NCBI RefSeq assembly: GCF_004010155.1
Contig: NZ_RRYH01000010.1
Coordinates: forward strand, 62,001-126,000
Origin: Solirhodobacter olei
GTDB lineage: Bacteria > Pseudomonadota > Alphaproteobacteria > Rhodobacterales > Rhodobacteraceae
Length of the DNA stretch: 64,000 nucleotides
Reading direction: 5' to 3'
Part shown: one piece after another, positions 1-8,872 of the stretch
Layout of the letters: each line of letters opens with the position of its first letter
How positions within the stretch are numbered: position 1 is the first letter of the stretch
Made by a program: the position numbers and the translations under genes
The notes under the pieces: model-generated
Database searches by the model: none
Seen by the model: the letters and a program-made list of their open reading frames with translations, nothing else
Told to the model about the DNA's origin: nothing

Positions 1-2
1 TT

Positions 3-1082
3 ACGGTGGTCGACCCGACGACGGTGCGCTTCACCCTGAAGAACCCCGACGGCAATTTCATCTTCCTCACCGCGCTCGGCGACTCGGTCATCGTCTCTCC
101 CAAGACGGTCGCGGAGGACAAGACCCACCCGATCGGCACCGGCCCGTTCGAGTTCGTAGACTGGGTGAAGGGTGACCACATCGACCTGAAGCGCTACCCC
201 GGCTACTGGGGCAAGAAGCCCGCGCTGGCCAAGGCCACCTTCAAGTTCGTCTCGGACCCCAACGCCGCCTTCGCCGCCGTCATGTCCGGCCAGATCGACG
301 CCTATCCCGCCTTCCCGGCGCCCGAGACGCTGCAGCAGTTCAAGTCGAACCCGGAGTTCAAGGTCATCGTCGGCACCACCCAGGGCGAGACGATCATGGC
401 GATGAACAACCGCAACCCCCCGCTGAGCAACATTAAAGTCCGCGAGGCGATCGCCCATGCGATCAACCGCAAGGACATCATCGACGGCGCGATGTTCGGC
501 TACGGCACGCCCATCGGCACCCATTTCCCGCCGACCGATCCGAACTACGTCGACCTCACGGGTCTGTCGAAATACGACCCCGCGCTGTCGAAGAAGCTCC
601 TCGCCGAGGCCGGGGTGAAACTGCCGCTGAAGCTCCGCCTTGCCCTGCCGCCCCCCTCCTACGCGCGCCGCTCGGGCGAGATCATCCAGAACGAGCTGAA
701 GGCCGTCGGCATCGACGTGACCATCACCGACATGGAATGGGCGCAATGGCTGGACCAGGTCTTCAAGCGGCATGATTTCGATCTGTCGATCGTCAGCCAC
801 ACCGAGGCGAACGACATCGATATCTATGCCCGTCCGAACTATTATTTCGGCTATAACAACCCGAAATTCCAGAAACTGATCAAGACCTTGCAGGCCACCT
901 CCGACCCGGCCGAGCGCGGCAAGCTCCTGAAGGAAGCGCAGACGATCATCGCCAAGGATTACGTTAACGCCTACCTCTTCCAATATCCCAAGCTCGGGGT
1001 GGCGAACGTGCATATCCACGGTCTCTGGGCCAACCAGCCGAACCAGTCGAACGACCTGACCGGCGTCTATTGGGACCAGTGA
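3..1082 (+). CDS. ABC transporter substrate-binding protein, family 5 (peptide/nickel type), 5' truncated by window edge
   Basis: This is the C-terminal part of a periplasmic binding protein of the DppA/OppA/NikA class (SBP_bac_5). The frame is open to the window edge, so the true start and signal peptide lie outside. About 359 residues are visible, against 500-550 for the family. Seen: the family signatures GTGPFEFVDW, then KVREAIAHAINRKDII in the middle, and a C-terminal block ending in a short polar tail. The ligand cannot be read from sequence; the family imports peptides, opines, nickel or glycosides. A cupin gene follows after 7 bp on the same strand, so the two are probably co-transcribed. 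No permease or ATPase genes follow, so they must lie upstream of the window. Confidence 0.92.
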   Translation, partial: TVVDPTTVRFTLKNPDGNFIFLTALGDSVIVSPKTVAEDKTHPIGTGPFEFVDWVKGDHIDLKRYPGYWGKKPALAKATFKFVSDPNAAFAAVMSGQIDAYPAFPAPETLQQFKSNPEFKVIVGTTQGETIMAMNNRNPPLSNIKVREAIAHAINRKDIIDGAMFGYGTPIGTHFPPTDPNYVDLTGLSKYDPALSKKLLAEAGVKLPLKLRLALPPPSYARRSGEIIQNELKAVGIDVTITDMEWAQWLDQVFKRHDFDLSIVSHTEANDIDIYARPNYYFGYNNPKFQKLIKTLQATSDPAERGKLLKEAQTIIAKDYVNAYLFQYPKLGVANVHIHGLWANQPNQSNDLTGVYWDQ

Positions 1083-1089
1083 GGCCAGC

Positions 1090-1431
1090 ATGCCCCACGC
1101 CTACCGCCTGAGCCGCGAGGGCTGCGCGCCGGAAACCTCGCGGCCCGATCCGGCAAGGCTTCTCTCCGGCGATCCGGTCCACACGACCTGGAACGTGGAG
1201 GAGCGCGAGGGCCTCTTCGCCGGGCTCTGGCAAAGCACGCCGGGCGCCTGGCGGGTGGAGTATACCGAGTGGGAATACTGCCGGATCCTCTCCGGCCGGT
1301 CCGTGCTCAGCGAGGATGGCGGGGAACCGCTGCTCCTCGGCCCGGGCGACGCGGTGGTGATCTGGCCGGGGTTCCGCGGGGTCTGGGAAGTGGTCGAGAC
1401 GACCTTGAAAGATTACGTCATCCGGGTCTGA
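1090..1431 (+). CDS. Cupin domain protein, DUF861 (EutQ-like) type
   Basis: A small 113-residue single-domain cupin. The pattern W-x-S-TPGAWRVEYTEWEYCRILSG, then GPGDAVVIWPGFRGVWEV and a terminal KDYVIRV strand, is characteristic of the DUF861 cupins (PF05899), which lack the full His-rich metal motif of ordinary cupins. The molecular role of this group is unproven; relatives sit next to amine, ureide and amino-acid catabolic genes. It begins 7 bp after the ABC binding protein stop and so looks like the last gene of that operon. The creatinase gene lies nearby on the opposite strand, which may link it to nitrogen-compound metabolism, but that is inference only. Confidence 0.85.
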   Translation: MPHAYRLSREGCAPETSRPDPARLLSGDPVHTTWNVEEREGLFAGLWQSTPGAWRVEYTEWEYCRILSGRSVLSEDGGEPLLLGPGDAVVIWPGFRGVWEVVETTLKDYVIRV

Positions 1432-1454
1432 ACCGGGGTTATGGGAGAGAATGA

Positions 1455-1700
1455 ATGGCAATCATCGTCATGCTGATCGTGGGCGCGGTCGCAGGCTGGC
1501 TCGCCGGCAAGATCGTCGACGGCTACGGCTTCGGGCTGATCGGCAACATCGTCGTCGGCATTCTCGGCGCGCTCGTCGCGGGCTTCGTGCTGCCTGCGAT
1601 CGGGCTCGGCATCGGCGGCGGGCTGATCGCGGCGATCATCCGTGCCACGATCGGCGCGGTGATCCTGCTGTTCCTTATCAAGCTCGTCAAACGCGCCTGA
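1455..1700 (+). CDS. GlsB/YeaQ/YmgE family small membrane protein (transglycosylase-associated)
   Basis: An 81-residue, very hydrophobic protein with three predicted membrane segments (about residues 2-15, 26-52 and 55-77) rich in Gly and Ala, ending in a basic KLVKRA tail. The GAVAGWLAGKI start and the repeated GxxxG spacing match the transglycosylase-associated family (PF04226), usually envelope-stress induced. An ATG four bases upstream (1451) opens a different frame with no family resemblance. A GGGAGAGA purine run just upstream serves as the ribosome binding site. It is separated by 23 bp from the cupin gene. The biochemical role is unknown. Confidence 0.85.
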   Translation: MAIIVMLIVGAVAGWLAGKIVDGYGFGLIGNIVVGILGALVAGFVLPAIGLGIGGGLIAAIIRATIGAVILLFLIKLVKRA

Positions 1701-1742
1701 CCGGCACCGGGGCCGCCCTGGCGGACGACCCCGGCCCGCCTC

Positions 1743-2954
1743 TCACCCGACGACGTTGAACGCCGGCCCGTAGGGATAGCCGGTGATGTCCTCCGCGCCG
1801 TCCTCGGTGATCACCAGGATATCGTGCTCGCGATACCCGCCCGCGCCGGGCTGGCCGGCGGGAAGGGTCAGCATCGGTTCCATCGAGACGACCATGCCCG
1901 GCTCCAGCACCGTGTCGATATCCTCGCGCAGTTCCAGCCCCGCCTCGCGCCCGTAGTAATGCGACAGCACGCCGAAGGAATGGCCATAGCCGAATGTGCG
2001 GTATTGCAGCAGGTCGCGCTCCTCGAGGAAGGCGTTGATCTGCGCCGTCACCTCGGCGCAGCTCACCCCCGGCCGCAGCAGGCTCATCCCGTATTCATGC
2101 GTCTCCACGTTGGCCTGCCAGATCGAAAGCGACGCCGCATCGACCTCGCCCACGAACATCGTCCGCTCCAGCGCGGTGTAGTATCCCGAGATCATCGGGA
2201 AGCAGTTGAGGCTCAGGATGTCGCCCTGCTTCAGCTTGCGCCCCGTCACCGGGTTATGCGCCCCGTCGGTGTTGACCCCGGACTGGAACCAGACCCAGGT
2301 GTCGCGGTACTCGGCCTCGGGGAAGCGCTTGGCGATCTCCGCCTCCATCGCGTCGCGGCCGGCCATGGCGATGTCGATCTCGCGTGCACCCGCGCGCACC
2401 GCGTCGCGGATCGCGTGGCCGCCGTGGTCCGCCACCGCGGCCCCGGCACGGATCAGCGCGATCTCGGCATCCGATTTCAGCATCCGCTGCTGCATCGTGG
2501 CGGGCGCGATATCCATGCCCCGCGCGGGTTTCAGGAACGCGCCGAGCTTTTCCGACTGCACCAGCGTCAGGTGGTCGGCCTCCACCCCCACGGCCTTGCC
2601 CTCGCCCACGACATGGGCGACCGCGCGCCAGAAGTTGTCGCGCTGCCAGTCGGAATAGGTGAGGTTGTCACCCACCGACCGCCGCCACGGCTGGCCCGCA
2701 TCGATCCCGGCGCTGATCGTCACACAATCCTCGCGCGTCACGACACAGGCATAGGGCCGCCCGAAGCTGCAGTAGAGGAAGCCCGAGTAATAGGCGATGT
2801 TGTGCATCGAGGTCAGCACCGCCGCGTCGAGCGAATGCATCTCGAGGATGTCGCGCAGCCCGGCCAGGCGCTCCTCGTATTCCTCCACGGCGAAGGGAAG
2901 GGTAGCCTTCTCGCCGTTGTGGATGCGGTAGAAATCAGGGCGTTGCGTTGCCAT
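1743..2954 (-). CDS. Creatinase (creatine amidinohydrolase), M24 'pita-bread' fold
   Basis: Predicted to hydrolyse creatine to sarcosine and urea in the cytoplasm. At 403 residues from the ATG at 2954 it has exactly the length of Pseudomonas putida creatinase, and long blocks are nearly the same as recalled for that enzyme: SFGRPYA near residue 63, GQPWRR near 87, WFQSGVNTDGAHNPVT at 222-237, GDILSLNCFPMI, FGYGHSFG and LEPGMVVSMEPM. The catalytic histidine corresponds to His233 in GAHNP. The metal ligands of true M24 aminopeptidases are replaced, as in creatinases. The frame continues 51 codons further upstream, but that extension is low-complexity and lacks homology. It lies downstream of RsmB on the same strand with a 165-bp gap. 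No sarcosine oxidase, urease or creatininase gene is visible. A proline-dipeptidase-like role is less likely. Confidence 0.88.
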   Translation of the reverse strand: MATQRPDFYRIHNGEKATLPFAVEEYEERLAGLRDILEMHSLDAAVLTSMHNIAYYSGFLYCSFGRPYACVVTREDCVTISAGIDAGQPWRRSVGDNLTYSDWQRDNFWRAVAHVVGEGKAVGVEADHLTLVQSEKLGAFLKPARGMDIAPATMQQRMLKSDAEIALIRAGAAVADHGGHAIRDAVRAGAREIDIAMAGRDAMEAEIAKRFPEAEYRDTWVWFQSGVNTDGAHNPVTGRKLKQGDILSLNCFPMISGYYTALERTMFVGEVDAASLSIWQANVETHEYGMSLLRPGVSCAEVTAQINAFLEERDLLQYRTFGYGHSFGVLSHYYGREAGLELREDIDTVLEPGMVVSMEPMLTLPAGQPGAGGYREHDILVITEDGAEDITGYPYGPAFNVVG

Positions 2955-3119
2955 GTCAGACCTCCGGTCAAGGGGTCCCCGCGGACCCCGAAAGATCCCG
3001 GCGTGCAGGACGATGGCGGATGATCCGCGAGCACGGGCCAAGGGCCCTGTGGCGACGCCATCGCCACGGCTCGGCCGCATCCTGCGCCAAGCGCCGCGCC
3101 AAGGCAAGCACTGGAAGCG

Positions 3120-4397
3120 TCAGGCGGAAAGGCGCAGCACGGCCATGAAGAAGCCGTCGATCCCGCCGGTCTCCGCCCAGTGATCCGGCCTCGTGCGGAT
3201 GCCGCCGCCGGGCGCGCGCCACCCCTCGGGCACACCGGGGGAAAGGGTGTCTTCCACCCCCAGCCCGGGATGGCGGGCAAGCGCGGCGGCAAGCTGGCCC
3301 TCGCCCTCTTCCGGCAGGATCGAGCAGGTGCAGAAGACAAGCCGCCCGCCGGGTTTCAGCATCGCCACCGCCCGGTCGATCAGCCGGGATTGCAGGTCGA
3401 CCAGCCCGGCAAGCTCCGTCCCGTCCTTCACGAAGGGCAGGTCGGGATGCCGCCGGATCGTGCCCGTGGCCGAGCACGGCGCGTCGAGCAGGATCGCGTC
3501 GAACGGGTCAGCCGTCTCCCAGTCGAGCGCATCGGCAACCACCACGTCGGCGGCGAGGCCCGTACGGGCCAGGTTCTCGCGCACCCGCTCGATCCGGTGC
3601 GGCGAGACATCGAGCGCCGTCACCCGCGCCCCCGCAGCGGCAAGCTGCAGCGTCTTGCCTCCGGGCGCCGCGCAGAGGTCGAGCACGCGCTCGCCGGGCT
3701 GGGGGGCCAGCATCCGCGCCGGCAGCGCGGCGGCGGCGTCCTGCACCCACCAGGCGCCAGCCTCGTAGCCCTCGAGCGCGCTCACCTGCCCGCCCGCGGC
3801 GCGGCGCAGGCTGCCGGTGGGCAGCACCTCCGCCTCCAGCCGCGCGGCCCAACCGGCGGGGTCCTCGCCCGCGCGCAGTGTCAGGTCGAGCGGTGGCACG
3901 CCGGCCTGAACGGCCTCGATCGCCGCCACGACCTCGCGACCCCAGAGATGGACGAGCGGCTGGCGCAGCCAGCGCGGCAGCCGCTGCGGCGGGAGCTTCG
4001 CGAAAGCGTCCCCCGCCTCGGCGACCTTCCGCAGAACGGCATTGGCGAGGCCTGCAAGCGCCGCCGTCCGCCGCCCGGCGCGCAGGATCTCGACCGCCGA
4101 GCTTACCGCCGCATGGGGCGGCGTGCCCTCCACCAGCATCTCGACCGCGGCGAGCCGCAGCACATGCAGCGCCGTGCCCGGCGGGGGCTTGCGGAGGTAT
4201 TCCTGCAAGATCCGGTCCACCGGCTCGACATGGCGCAGCACCGACAGCGCCAGCCGCTGCGCCCGCGCCCGCTCGGCCGGCGAAAGCGCGGCGAGCGGAC
4301 CCTCGCCCGCCACCAGCTCCGAGAGCATCCGCCCCTCGTCGATCACCCCTTCGACCAGCGCCACCGCCGCCTGCCGCGTCTTGTCCGCCCTCGCCAT
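3120..4397 (-). CDS. rsmB: RsmB-type 16S rRNA (cytosine-C5) methyltransferase, NusB domain fused to NOP2/Sun domain
   Basis: A SAM-dependent m5C RNA methyltransferase of 425 residues. An N-terminal NusB-like helical domain (about 1-130, with the AVSSAVEILR helix) is joined to a C-terminal Rossmann methyltransferase. SAM-binding LDLCAAPGGKT is at 239-249, motif IV DAPCSATG at 305-312 (Cys308 for product release) and motif VI FCTCS at 355-359 with catalytic Cys358. This two-domain layout is the RsmB/Fmu arrangement that methylates C967 of 16S rRNA in E. coli. The start ATG at 4397 faces the DUF1674 gene divergently with an 81-bp gap. Orthology to RsmB rather than a related RsmF-type enzyme rests on the NusB domain. 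Confidence 0.93.
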   Translation of the reverse strand: MARADKTRQAAVALVEGVIDEGRMLSELVAGEGPLAALSPAERARAQRLALSVLRHVEPVDRILQEYLRKPPPGTALHVLRLAAVEMLVEGTPPHAAVSSAVEILRAGRRTAALAGLANAVLRKVAEAGDAFAKLPPQRLPRWLRQPLVHLWGREVVAAIEAVQAGVPPLDLTLRAGEDPAGWAARLEAEVLPTGSLRRAAGGQVSALEGYEAGAWWVQDAAAALPARMLAPQPGERVLDLCAAPGGKTLQLAAAGARVTALDVSPHRIERVRENLARTGLAADVVVADALDWETADPFDAILLDAPCSATGTIRRHPDLPFVKDGTELAGLVDLQSRLIDRAVAMLKPGGRLVFCTCSILPEEGEGQLAAALARHPGLGVEDTLSPGVPEGWRAPGGGIRTRPDHWAETGGIDGFFMAVLRLSA

Positions 4398-4478
4398 CCC
4401 GCCTCCGGCCTGTCGCTTCCGCGCGCCCTCGCCTATATCAGGGTCAGAGATCGCACAAGGAAGCCGAGAGGACCGGGG

Positions 4479-4661
4479 ATGACCGAGACGCCGAAGACCG
4501 AGCTGCCGCCCGCCGCCCAGCGTGCCCTGGCGGAGGCCGAAGCCCGCCGAAAGGCCGCCGCGAAAGAGGCAGGCCTGCCGACCGAGTTCGGCGGCCGCGA
4601 CGGGCCGGAGCCGGTCCGCTACGGCGACTGGGAGAAGAAGGGCCTCGCCATCGACTTCTGA
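4479..4661 (+). CDS. DUF1674 family protein (SDHAF4-like succinate dehydrogenase assembly factor)
   Basis: A 60-residue soluble protein whose C-terminal EFGGRDGPEPVRYGDWEKKGLAIDF segment is the diagnostic DUF1674 signature (PF07896). Alphaproteobacterial DUF1674 proteins are homologues of mitochondrial SDHAF4, which binds the flavinated SdhA subunit and promotes assembly of complex II. The N-terminal half is charged, Ala-rich and probably flexible. The start is the ATG at 4479, preceded by GAGAGGACCGGGG. It is divergent from rsmB and convergent with the dehydratase gene 30 bp downstream. No sdh genes occur in the window. Confidence 0.85.
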   Translation: MTETPKTELPPAAQRALAEAEARRKAAAKEAGLPTEFGGRDGPEPVRYGDWEKKGLAIDF

Positions 4662-4691
4662 GGCCCCGTTTCTGAGGCCCGGCGACCGGCC

Positions 4692-5633
4692 TCAGCCGAA
4701 GCGCACCGCGTCGGTATTGGCGCCGCAGACGAGAACGGCCACGCGCTCGCCCTTCGCCGGGCGGTACTTGCCGGAGGCGAGCGCCGCGAAGGCCGCAGCG
4801 CCCCCCGGTTCCGCCACCACCCGCGCCTCGGACCAGAGCCGCGCCTGCGCCGCCCGTATATCATCGTCCGAGACCAGCACCACCGGCCCGGCATGGTCGC
4901 GCGCCAGCGGGAAGGTCATCTGCCCGATCTGCCGCGGGGCAAGAGAATCGGCGGCCACCCCCTCGGTCGGCGCATCGACCGGATGGCCTGCCGCCAGCGC
5001 CATGGCGAGCGATGGCGCGCCCTCCGGCTCCACCGGCACAATCTTCTTCGCGCCCTGGAACCAGGCCGAGATACCGCCGATCAGCCCGCCGCCGCCCACC
5101 GCGACGAGGAGCGTGTCGAAATCCGGCCGGTCGCCCGCGATCTCGCGCCCAAGCGTCCCCTGGCCCAGCAGCGTCTCGAGCTGGTCATAGGCATGGATCT
5201 CGGTCGCGCCGCTTTCGGCCACGAAGGCGCGGCTCGCTTCCAGTGCGTCCGAATAGCGCGCCCCGCCCACCACCAGCCGCGCGCCATAGCTGCGGATGCG
5301 GTCGAGCTTGGCGGGAGAGGCCACCTCCGGCACGAAGATCGAGGCCGGGATGCCGAGCTTCTGCGCCGCATAGGCCACCGCCGCCCCGTGATTGCCGCCG
5401 GAGGCCGCAACCACGCCGGCCGCAGAGATCTCGCGCGTCAGCAGGTTGGCGAAGGCGCCGCGCACCTTGAATGACCCGGAGTGCTGAAGAAGCTCAAGCT
5501 TCAGCGCCACCGGATGGTCGAGCCCCTCGAAGCCTGCCGCGTCAAGCTCCAGCCAGGGCGTGTGGCGCACATGCGGCGCGATCAGCTCCGCGACGCGGGC
5601 GATCTCGGCAGGGGCAAGCGGGTCGGTGGTCAT
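4692..5633 (-). CDS. PLP-dependent serine/threonine dehydratase family protein
   Basis: A 313-residue fold-type II PLP enzyme, expected to deaminate L-threonine or L-serine to a 2-oxo acid, or to act as a racemase/dehydratase. The PLP lysine is Lys56 in SGSFKVRGA. The substrate loop is ASGGNHGAAVAYAA, the phosphate-binding Gly-rich loop is VGGGGLIGG, and the C-terminal block is VLVCGANTD. There is no ACT regulatory domain, so it matches catabolic TdcB-like enzymes in length rather than biosynthetic IlvA. The start was placed at ATG 5633; the longer frame adds 19 residues without homology. It follows dapB on the same strand after a 100-bp gap. Ring-opening hydroxyaspartate dehydratase is an alternative that sequence alone cannot exclude. 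Confidence 0.85.
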   Translation of the reverse strand: MTTDPLAPAEIARVAELIAPHVRHTPWLELDAAGFEGLDHPVALKLELLQHSGSFKVRGAFANLLTREISAAGVVAASGGNHGAAVAYAAQKLGIPASIFVPEVASPAKLDRIRSYGARLVVGGARYSDALEASRAFVAESGATEIHAYDQLETLLGQGTLGREIAGDRPDFDTLLVAVGGGGLIGGISAWFQGAKKIVPVEPEGAPSLAMALAAGHPVDAPTEGVAADSLAPRQIGQMTFPLARDHAGPVVLVSDDDIRAAQARLWSEARVVAEPGGAAAFAALASGKYRPAKGERVAVLVCGANTDAVRFG

Positions 5634-5733
5634 GGCGGTCTCCGGCAGTCTGACTGAGACCTGCCTAGAGCGCGCGGGGGACCGCCGCAAGGGAGCGTTC
5701 GGCGGAACGCCAGGCCCGCCGGGCTGGTGGCGC

Positions 5734-6543
5734 TCAGAGCCCCAGCACGTCCATCATGTCGTACTGTCCGGGCTTCTTGTCCTGCCCCCAGAGCGCCGCC
5801 TTCAGCGCGCCGCGGGCGAAGATCGCGCGGTCGGTCGCGACATGGCGCAGCACCACGCGCTCGCCGTCGGCGGCGAAGATCACGTCATGCTCTCCCACCA
5901 CGTCGCCGCCGCGGATCGAGGCGAAGCCGATATGCCCCCGCTCGCGCGCGCCCGTGATCCCGTCGCGACCCCGGTCGGCCACATCCGCCAGCGCCACGCT
6001 CCGGCCCTTCGCCGCAGCCTCGCCCAGCATCAAGGCGGTGCCGGAGGGCGCGTCGACCTTCATGCGGTGATGCGCCTCCACCACCTCGATATCGAAATCG
6101 GCGTCGAGCGCGGCGGCGACCTTTTCGGTCAGCCGCACCAGAAGGTTGACGCCAAGGCTCATGTTCCCGGCCCGCACGATCACCGCATGACGCGCGGCGG
6201 GTTCCAGCGCCGCGATCTGTTCGTCCGAGAACCCCGTGGTGCCGATCACATGCACCGCGCGCGCCTGTGCCGCCAGCGCCGCGAAGCCCAGCGTCGCCTC
6301 GGGCGCGGTGAAGTCCAGCACCGCCTGCGCCCTGGAGAATGCCTCAAGCGCGTCGTCGGTCACCGTCACGCCGAGGGGCGCCCCGCCCATCGCCTCGCCG
6401 ATATCGCGTCCGATCCAGGGATGGCCGGTCCGTTCGACGCAGGAGACGAGCCGCGCCCTGTCGCTTGCCGTCACCACCTGCACCAGCATCTGCCCCATGC
6501 GCCCCGAGGCGCCCGTGACCACGATCCCCGGACCTTCCGCCAT
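5734..6543 (-). CDS. dapB: 4-hydroxy-tetrahydrodipicolinate reductase
   Basis: Lysine/diaminopimelate pathway enzyme reducing HTPA to tetrahydrodipicolinate with NAD(P)H. It has 269 residues, close to E. coli DapB (273). The nucleotide-binding motif GASGRMGQM is at 11-19, the GTTGF segment at 101-105, and the catalytic [15 protein letters not shown] block at 157-170 (His158/His159, Lys162). The start at ATG 6543 is chosen because the nucleotide fold begins seven residues later; upstream in-frame codons reach into the divergent rbfA promoter region and lack homology. It is divergent from rbfA (97 bp). The C-terminal YDMMDVLGL is the usual DapB ending. Confidence 0.96.
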   Translation of the reverse strand: MAEGPGIVVTGASGRMGQMLVQVVTASDRARLVSCVERTGHPWIGRDIGEAMGGAPLGVTVTDDALEAFSRAQAVLDFTAPEATLGFAALAAQARAVHVIGTTGFSDEQIAALEPAARHAVIVRAGNMSLGVNLLVRLTEKVAAALDADFDIEVVEAHHRMKVDAPSGTALMLGEAAAKGRSVALADVADRGRDGITGARERGHIGFASIRGGDVVGEHDVIFAADGERVVLRHVATDRAIFARGALKAALWGQDKKPGQYDMMDVLGL

Positions 6544-6640
6544 ATCACCACTCCCTGACTGTCGGCCTTCCATAGCCGACCCGCTGGCCTGGGCAAAGCC
6601 CCGGTTGCGGGCGGCGCCGTCCTGCCCTATCTCAGCCGGC

Positions 6641-7066
6641 ATGGCACGCCACCACACCACCTCGGCCCATGGCCCCTCTCAACGTCAGCTTCGCGTCGGC
6701 GAGCTGATCCGCCGCAAGCTGTCTGAGGTACTCTTGCGCGCCGAGGTTCACGACCCGGATCTCAACCGGATCCCGATCACCGTTGGCGAGGTGCGCTGCT
6801 CTCCCGACCTGCGGCACGCGACCGCCTTCATCATGCCGCTCGGCGGCGGGCAGCGGCAGGAGGCACTGACGCTCCTGCGCCGCCACAGCCGCGAGCTGCG
6901 CCACCTTGTCTCGCAGGACCTGACGCTGAAATACGCCCCCGATCTGCGCTTCGAGCTGGACGAGACCTTCGACCGGATGGACGAGACCCGGCGCCTGCTG
7001 AACGAGGACACCGTGCGCCGCGACATCGTCGGCGATGACGGGGCCGATGAAGAGGCGGATGACTGA
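6641..7066 (+). CDS. rbfA: 30S ribosome-binding factor A
   Basis: A cold-shock ribosome maturation factor of 141 residues that binds the 30S subunit during 16S rRNA 5' end processing. The single KH-like domain shows [16 protein letters not shown], then [27 protein letters not shown] and the C-terminal [14 protein letters not shown], all typical of RbfA. A charged tail ([10 protein letters not shown]) follows. The ATG at 6641 gives the short HH-containing leader common in Rhodobacterales. The stop overlaps the start of the next gene by several bases, implying translational coupling. rbfA and truB remain close neighbours, as in many bacteria, though infB is not adjacent. Confidence 0.93.
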   Translation: MARHHTTSAHGPSQRQLRVGELIRRKLSEVLLRAEVHDPDLNRIPITVGEVRCSPDLRHATAFIMPLGGGQRQEALTLLRRHSRELRHLVSQDLTLKYAPDLRFELDETFDRMDETRRLLNEDTVRRDIVGDDGADEEADD

Positions 7067-7829
7067 GGGGATCGCCGCGCGCGCCGCGCTCGGCCTCACC
7101 CTGTTCCTGGCGCTGCCCGCCTCCGCCGATCCCGGCCCAGCCTGCCGCGACCTGACCTTCGACGGCACGCCCTATACCGTCTGCGAGACCCGCTTCAGCC
7201 AGGACGAGCTGAGGATCTGGCAGGACGGGCCGGACGGCGCCCTGATCGGCACCTTCGGTCGCCTTTCCGCCCTTCTGGCGCAGACCGGAAAACACGTCGG
7301 ATTCGCGATGAACGCCGGGATGTACGCGCCCGACCGCCGCCCGCTCGGCCTTGCCATCATCGACGGGCGGCAGATCGCGCCCATAGTCACCCGCGAAGGG
7401 CCGGGGAACTTCGGCCTTCTGCCGAACGGCGTCTTCTGCATCGGGCCCGAGGGCTATTCGATCACCGAAAGCCGCGCCTTCGCAGCCCAGCCGCCCGCCT
7501 GCCGCTATGCCACCCAATCCGGACCGATGCTGGTGATCCACGGCAAGCTGCATCCGCATTTCCTGCCGGGTTCACCCTCCGTCCACATCCGCAACGGCGT
7601 CGGCGTCTCGGCGGACGGGCGGCGCGCCGTCTTCGCCATCTCCGACGCTCCGGTGAACTTCGATGCCTTTGCGCGGCTCTTCCGCGACGCCCTGCACCTG
7701 CCCGAGGCGCTCTACCTCGACGGCAGCATCTCGCGCCTCGACGCGCCGGGGATCGGCCGGGCGGACGGCGGCCTGCCGATGGGGCCGATCATCGGTACGG
7801 CGGTTGACGGGGCGGGGCCTTCGCAGTAG
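7047..7829 (+). CDS. Exported phosphodiester glycosidase family protein (NAGPA/YigE-like)
   Basis: A 260-residue exported protein of the phosphodiester glycosidase family (PF09992), related to the mannose-6-phosphate uncovering enzyme and to E. coli YigE. A Sec signal peptide is visible (basic start, GLTLFLALPASA, cleavage before DPGP). Family blocks are FAMNAGMY, then LLPNGVF, RYATQSGPMLVI, SVHIRNGVGV and the C-terminal ALYLDGSISRL. The start is uncertain: ATGs at 7035, 7047 and 7059 are in frame, all inside the rbfA end. 7047 is used because it supplies the KRR n-region; 7059 has AGAGG just upstream. The physiological substrate in bacteria is not known. It sits between rbfA and truB, an unexpected place for an envelope enzyme. 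Confidence 0.85.
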   Translation: MKRRMTEGIAARAALGLTLFLALPASADPGPACRDLTFDGTPYTVCETRFSQDELRIWQDGPDGALIGTFGRLSALLAQTGKHVGFAMNAGMYAPDRRPLGLAIIDGRQIAPIVTREGPGNFGLLPNGVFCIGPEGYSITESRAFAAQPPACRYATQSGPMLVIHGKLHPHFLPGSPSVHIRNGVGVSADGRRAVFAISDAPVNFDAFARLFRDALHLPEALYLDGSISRLDAPGIGRADGGLPMGPIIGTAVDGAGPSQ

Positions 7830-7859
7830 CAGGCGGGCCTCGCAACTTCGGGACGGACG

Positions 7860-8765
7860 ATGGGACGCAAGCGCAAGGGCCGCGCGATTTCGGGATGGCT
7901 GGTGGTCGACAAGCCCGCCGGGGTGACCTCGACGGCGGTGGTCAACAAGGTCCGCTGGGCCTTCGACGCGCAGAAGGCGGGCCACGCCGGCACGCTCGAC
8001 CCGGCCGCGACCGGCGTTCTCGCCGTCGCCCTCGGCGAGGCGACAAAGACCGTCCCCTACATCACCGAGGCGCTGAAGTGCTACCGCTTCTCGGCCACGC
8101 TCGGCGCGGCCACCACCACCGACGATGCCGAGGGCGAGGTGATCGAGACCTCCGCCGCCCGCCCGAGCGATGCCGAGATCGCGGCCGCCCTGGCCCCCTT
8201 CCGCGGCGAGATCCAGCAGGTCCCGCCGCAGTTCTCCGCCGTGAAGGTCGACGGCGAGCGCGCCTATGACCTTGCCCGCGAAGGCGAGCGGCTGGACCTC
8301 GCGCCGCGCCCGCTCTGGGTCGAGAGCCTCGAGCTCGTCGCCCGCCCCGATGCCGACCATGTCGAGCTGGAGATGGTCTGCGGCAAGGGCGGCTATGTCC
8401 GCTCCATCGCCCGCGACCTCGGCCGCGCGCTCGGCTGTCTCGGCCATGTCCAGTGGCTGCGCCGGGTCTGGTCCGGCCCGTTCGAGGCAGAGGAGGGCGT
8501 GAGCCTGGAGCTGATCGATGCGCTGGCGAAGACCGAGGCCCTCGACGCCCATCTGAAGCCGCTGGCGCTCGGCCTCGCCGACCTGCCAGAGCTGAAGGCC
8601 ACGCCAGAGGGCGCCGCACGGTTGAAGAACGGCAACCCCGGCATGGTGATCGCCTCCGACGTGGAATACGGCGAGGAGGCCTGGGCCAGCTACCAGGGCC
8701 AGCCCATCGCCGTCGGTCACTACCGGTCGGGAGAGCTGCACCCTTCCCGCGTCTTCAACCTCTGA
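7860..8765 (+). CDS. truB: tRNA pseudouridine(55) synthase
   Basis: Makes pseudouridine 55 in the T-loop of tRNAs. It has 301 residues. Motif [15 protein letters not shown] opens the protein, the catalytic Asp47 lies in [12 protein letters not shown], and motif [19 protein letters not shown] is near residue 180. A C-terminal PUA-like region (GNPGMVIAS) follows. It starts 30 bp after the exported phosphodiester glycosidase and probably shares the rbfA transcript. In many proteobacteria truB is followed directly by rpsO; here about 3.9 kb of threonine-catabolic and other genes intervene. Confidence 0.96.
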   Translation: MGRKRKGRAISGWLVVDKPAGVTSTAVVNKVRWAFDAQKAGHAGTLDPAATGVLAVALGEATKTVPYITEALKCYRFSATLGAATTTDDAEGEVIETSAARPSDAEIAAALAPFRGEIQQVPPQFSAVKVDGERAYDLAREGERLDLAPRPLWVESLELVARPDADHVELEMVCGKGGYVRSIARDLGRALGCLGHVQWLRRVWSGPFEAEEGVSLELIDALAKTEALDAHLKPLALGLADLPELKATPEGAARLKNGNPGMVIASDVEYGEEAWASYQGQPIAVGHYRSGELHPSRVFNL

Positions 8766-8791
8766 GCGCGGCGCGGGCCGAAAGGCCGCAT

Positions 8792-8813
8792 GAGTATTTC
8801 AGCGAGGAAGAAG
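8792..8813 (+). repeat. Dispersed repeat family A, copy 1
   Basis: A diverged copy of a short intergenic element: GAGTATTT, a four-base spacer region (CAGC), then GAGGAAGAAG. It lies in the convergent gap between truB and tdh, just after a small hairpin (GGCC-GAAA-GGCC). The better preserved copies read GAGTATTT ... CCAAGAAGAAG. Confidence 0.55.
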
Positions 8814-8872
8814 CCCCCGCGCATCGCGTGGGCCCCTTCACCCTGATTCAGGAATCCCCGCCAGAGGCGCCT

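Noticed and set aside
1824-3023. A 399-codon plus-strand frame opposite creatinase
   Set aside because: Antisense to the creatinase gene, whose protein matches a known enzyme throughout. The shadow has no recognisable motif.
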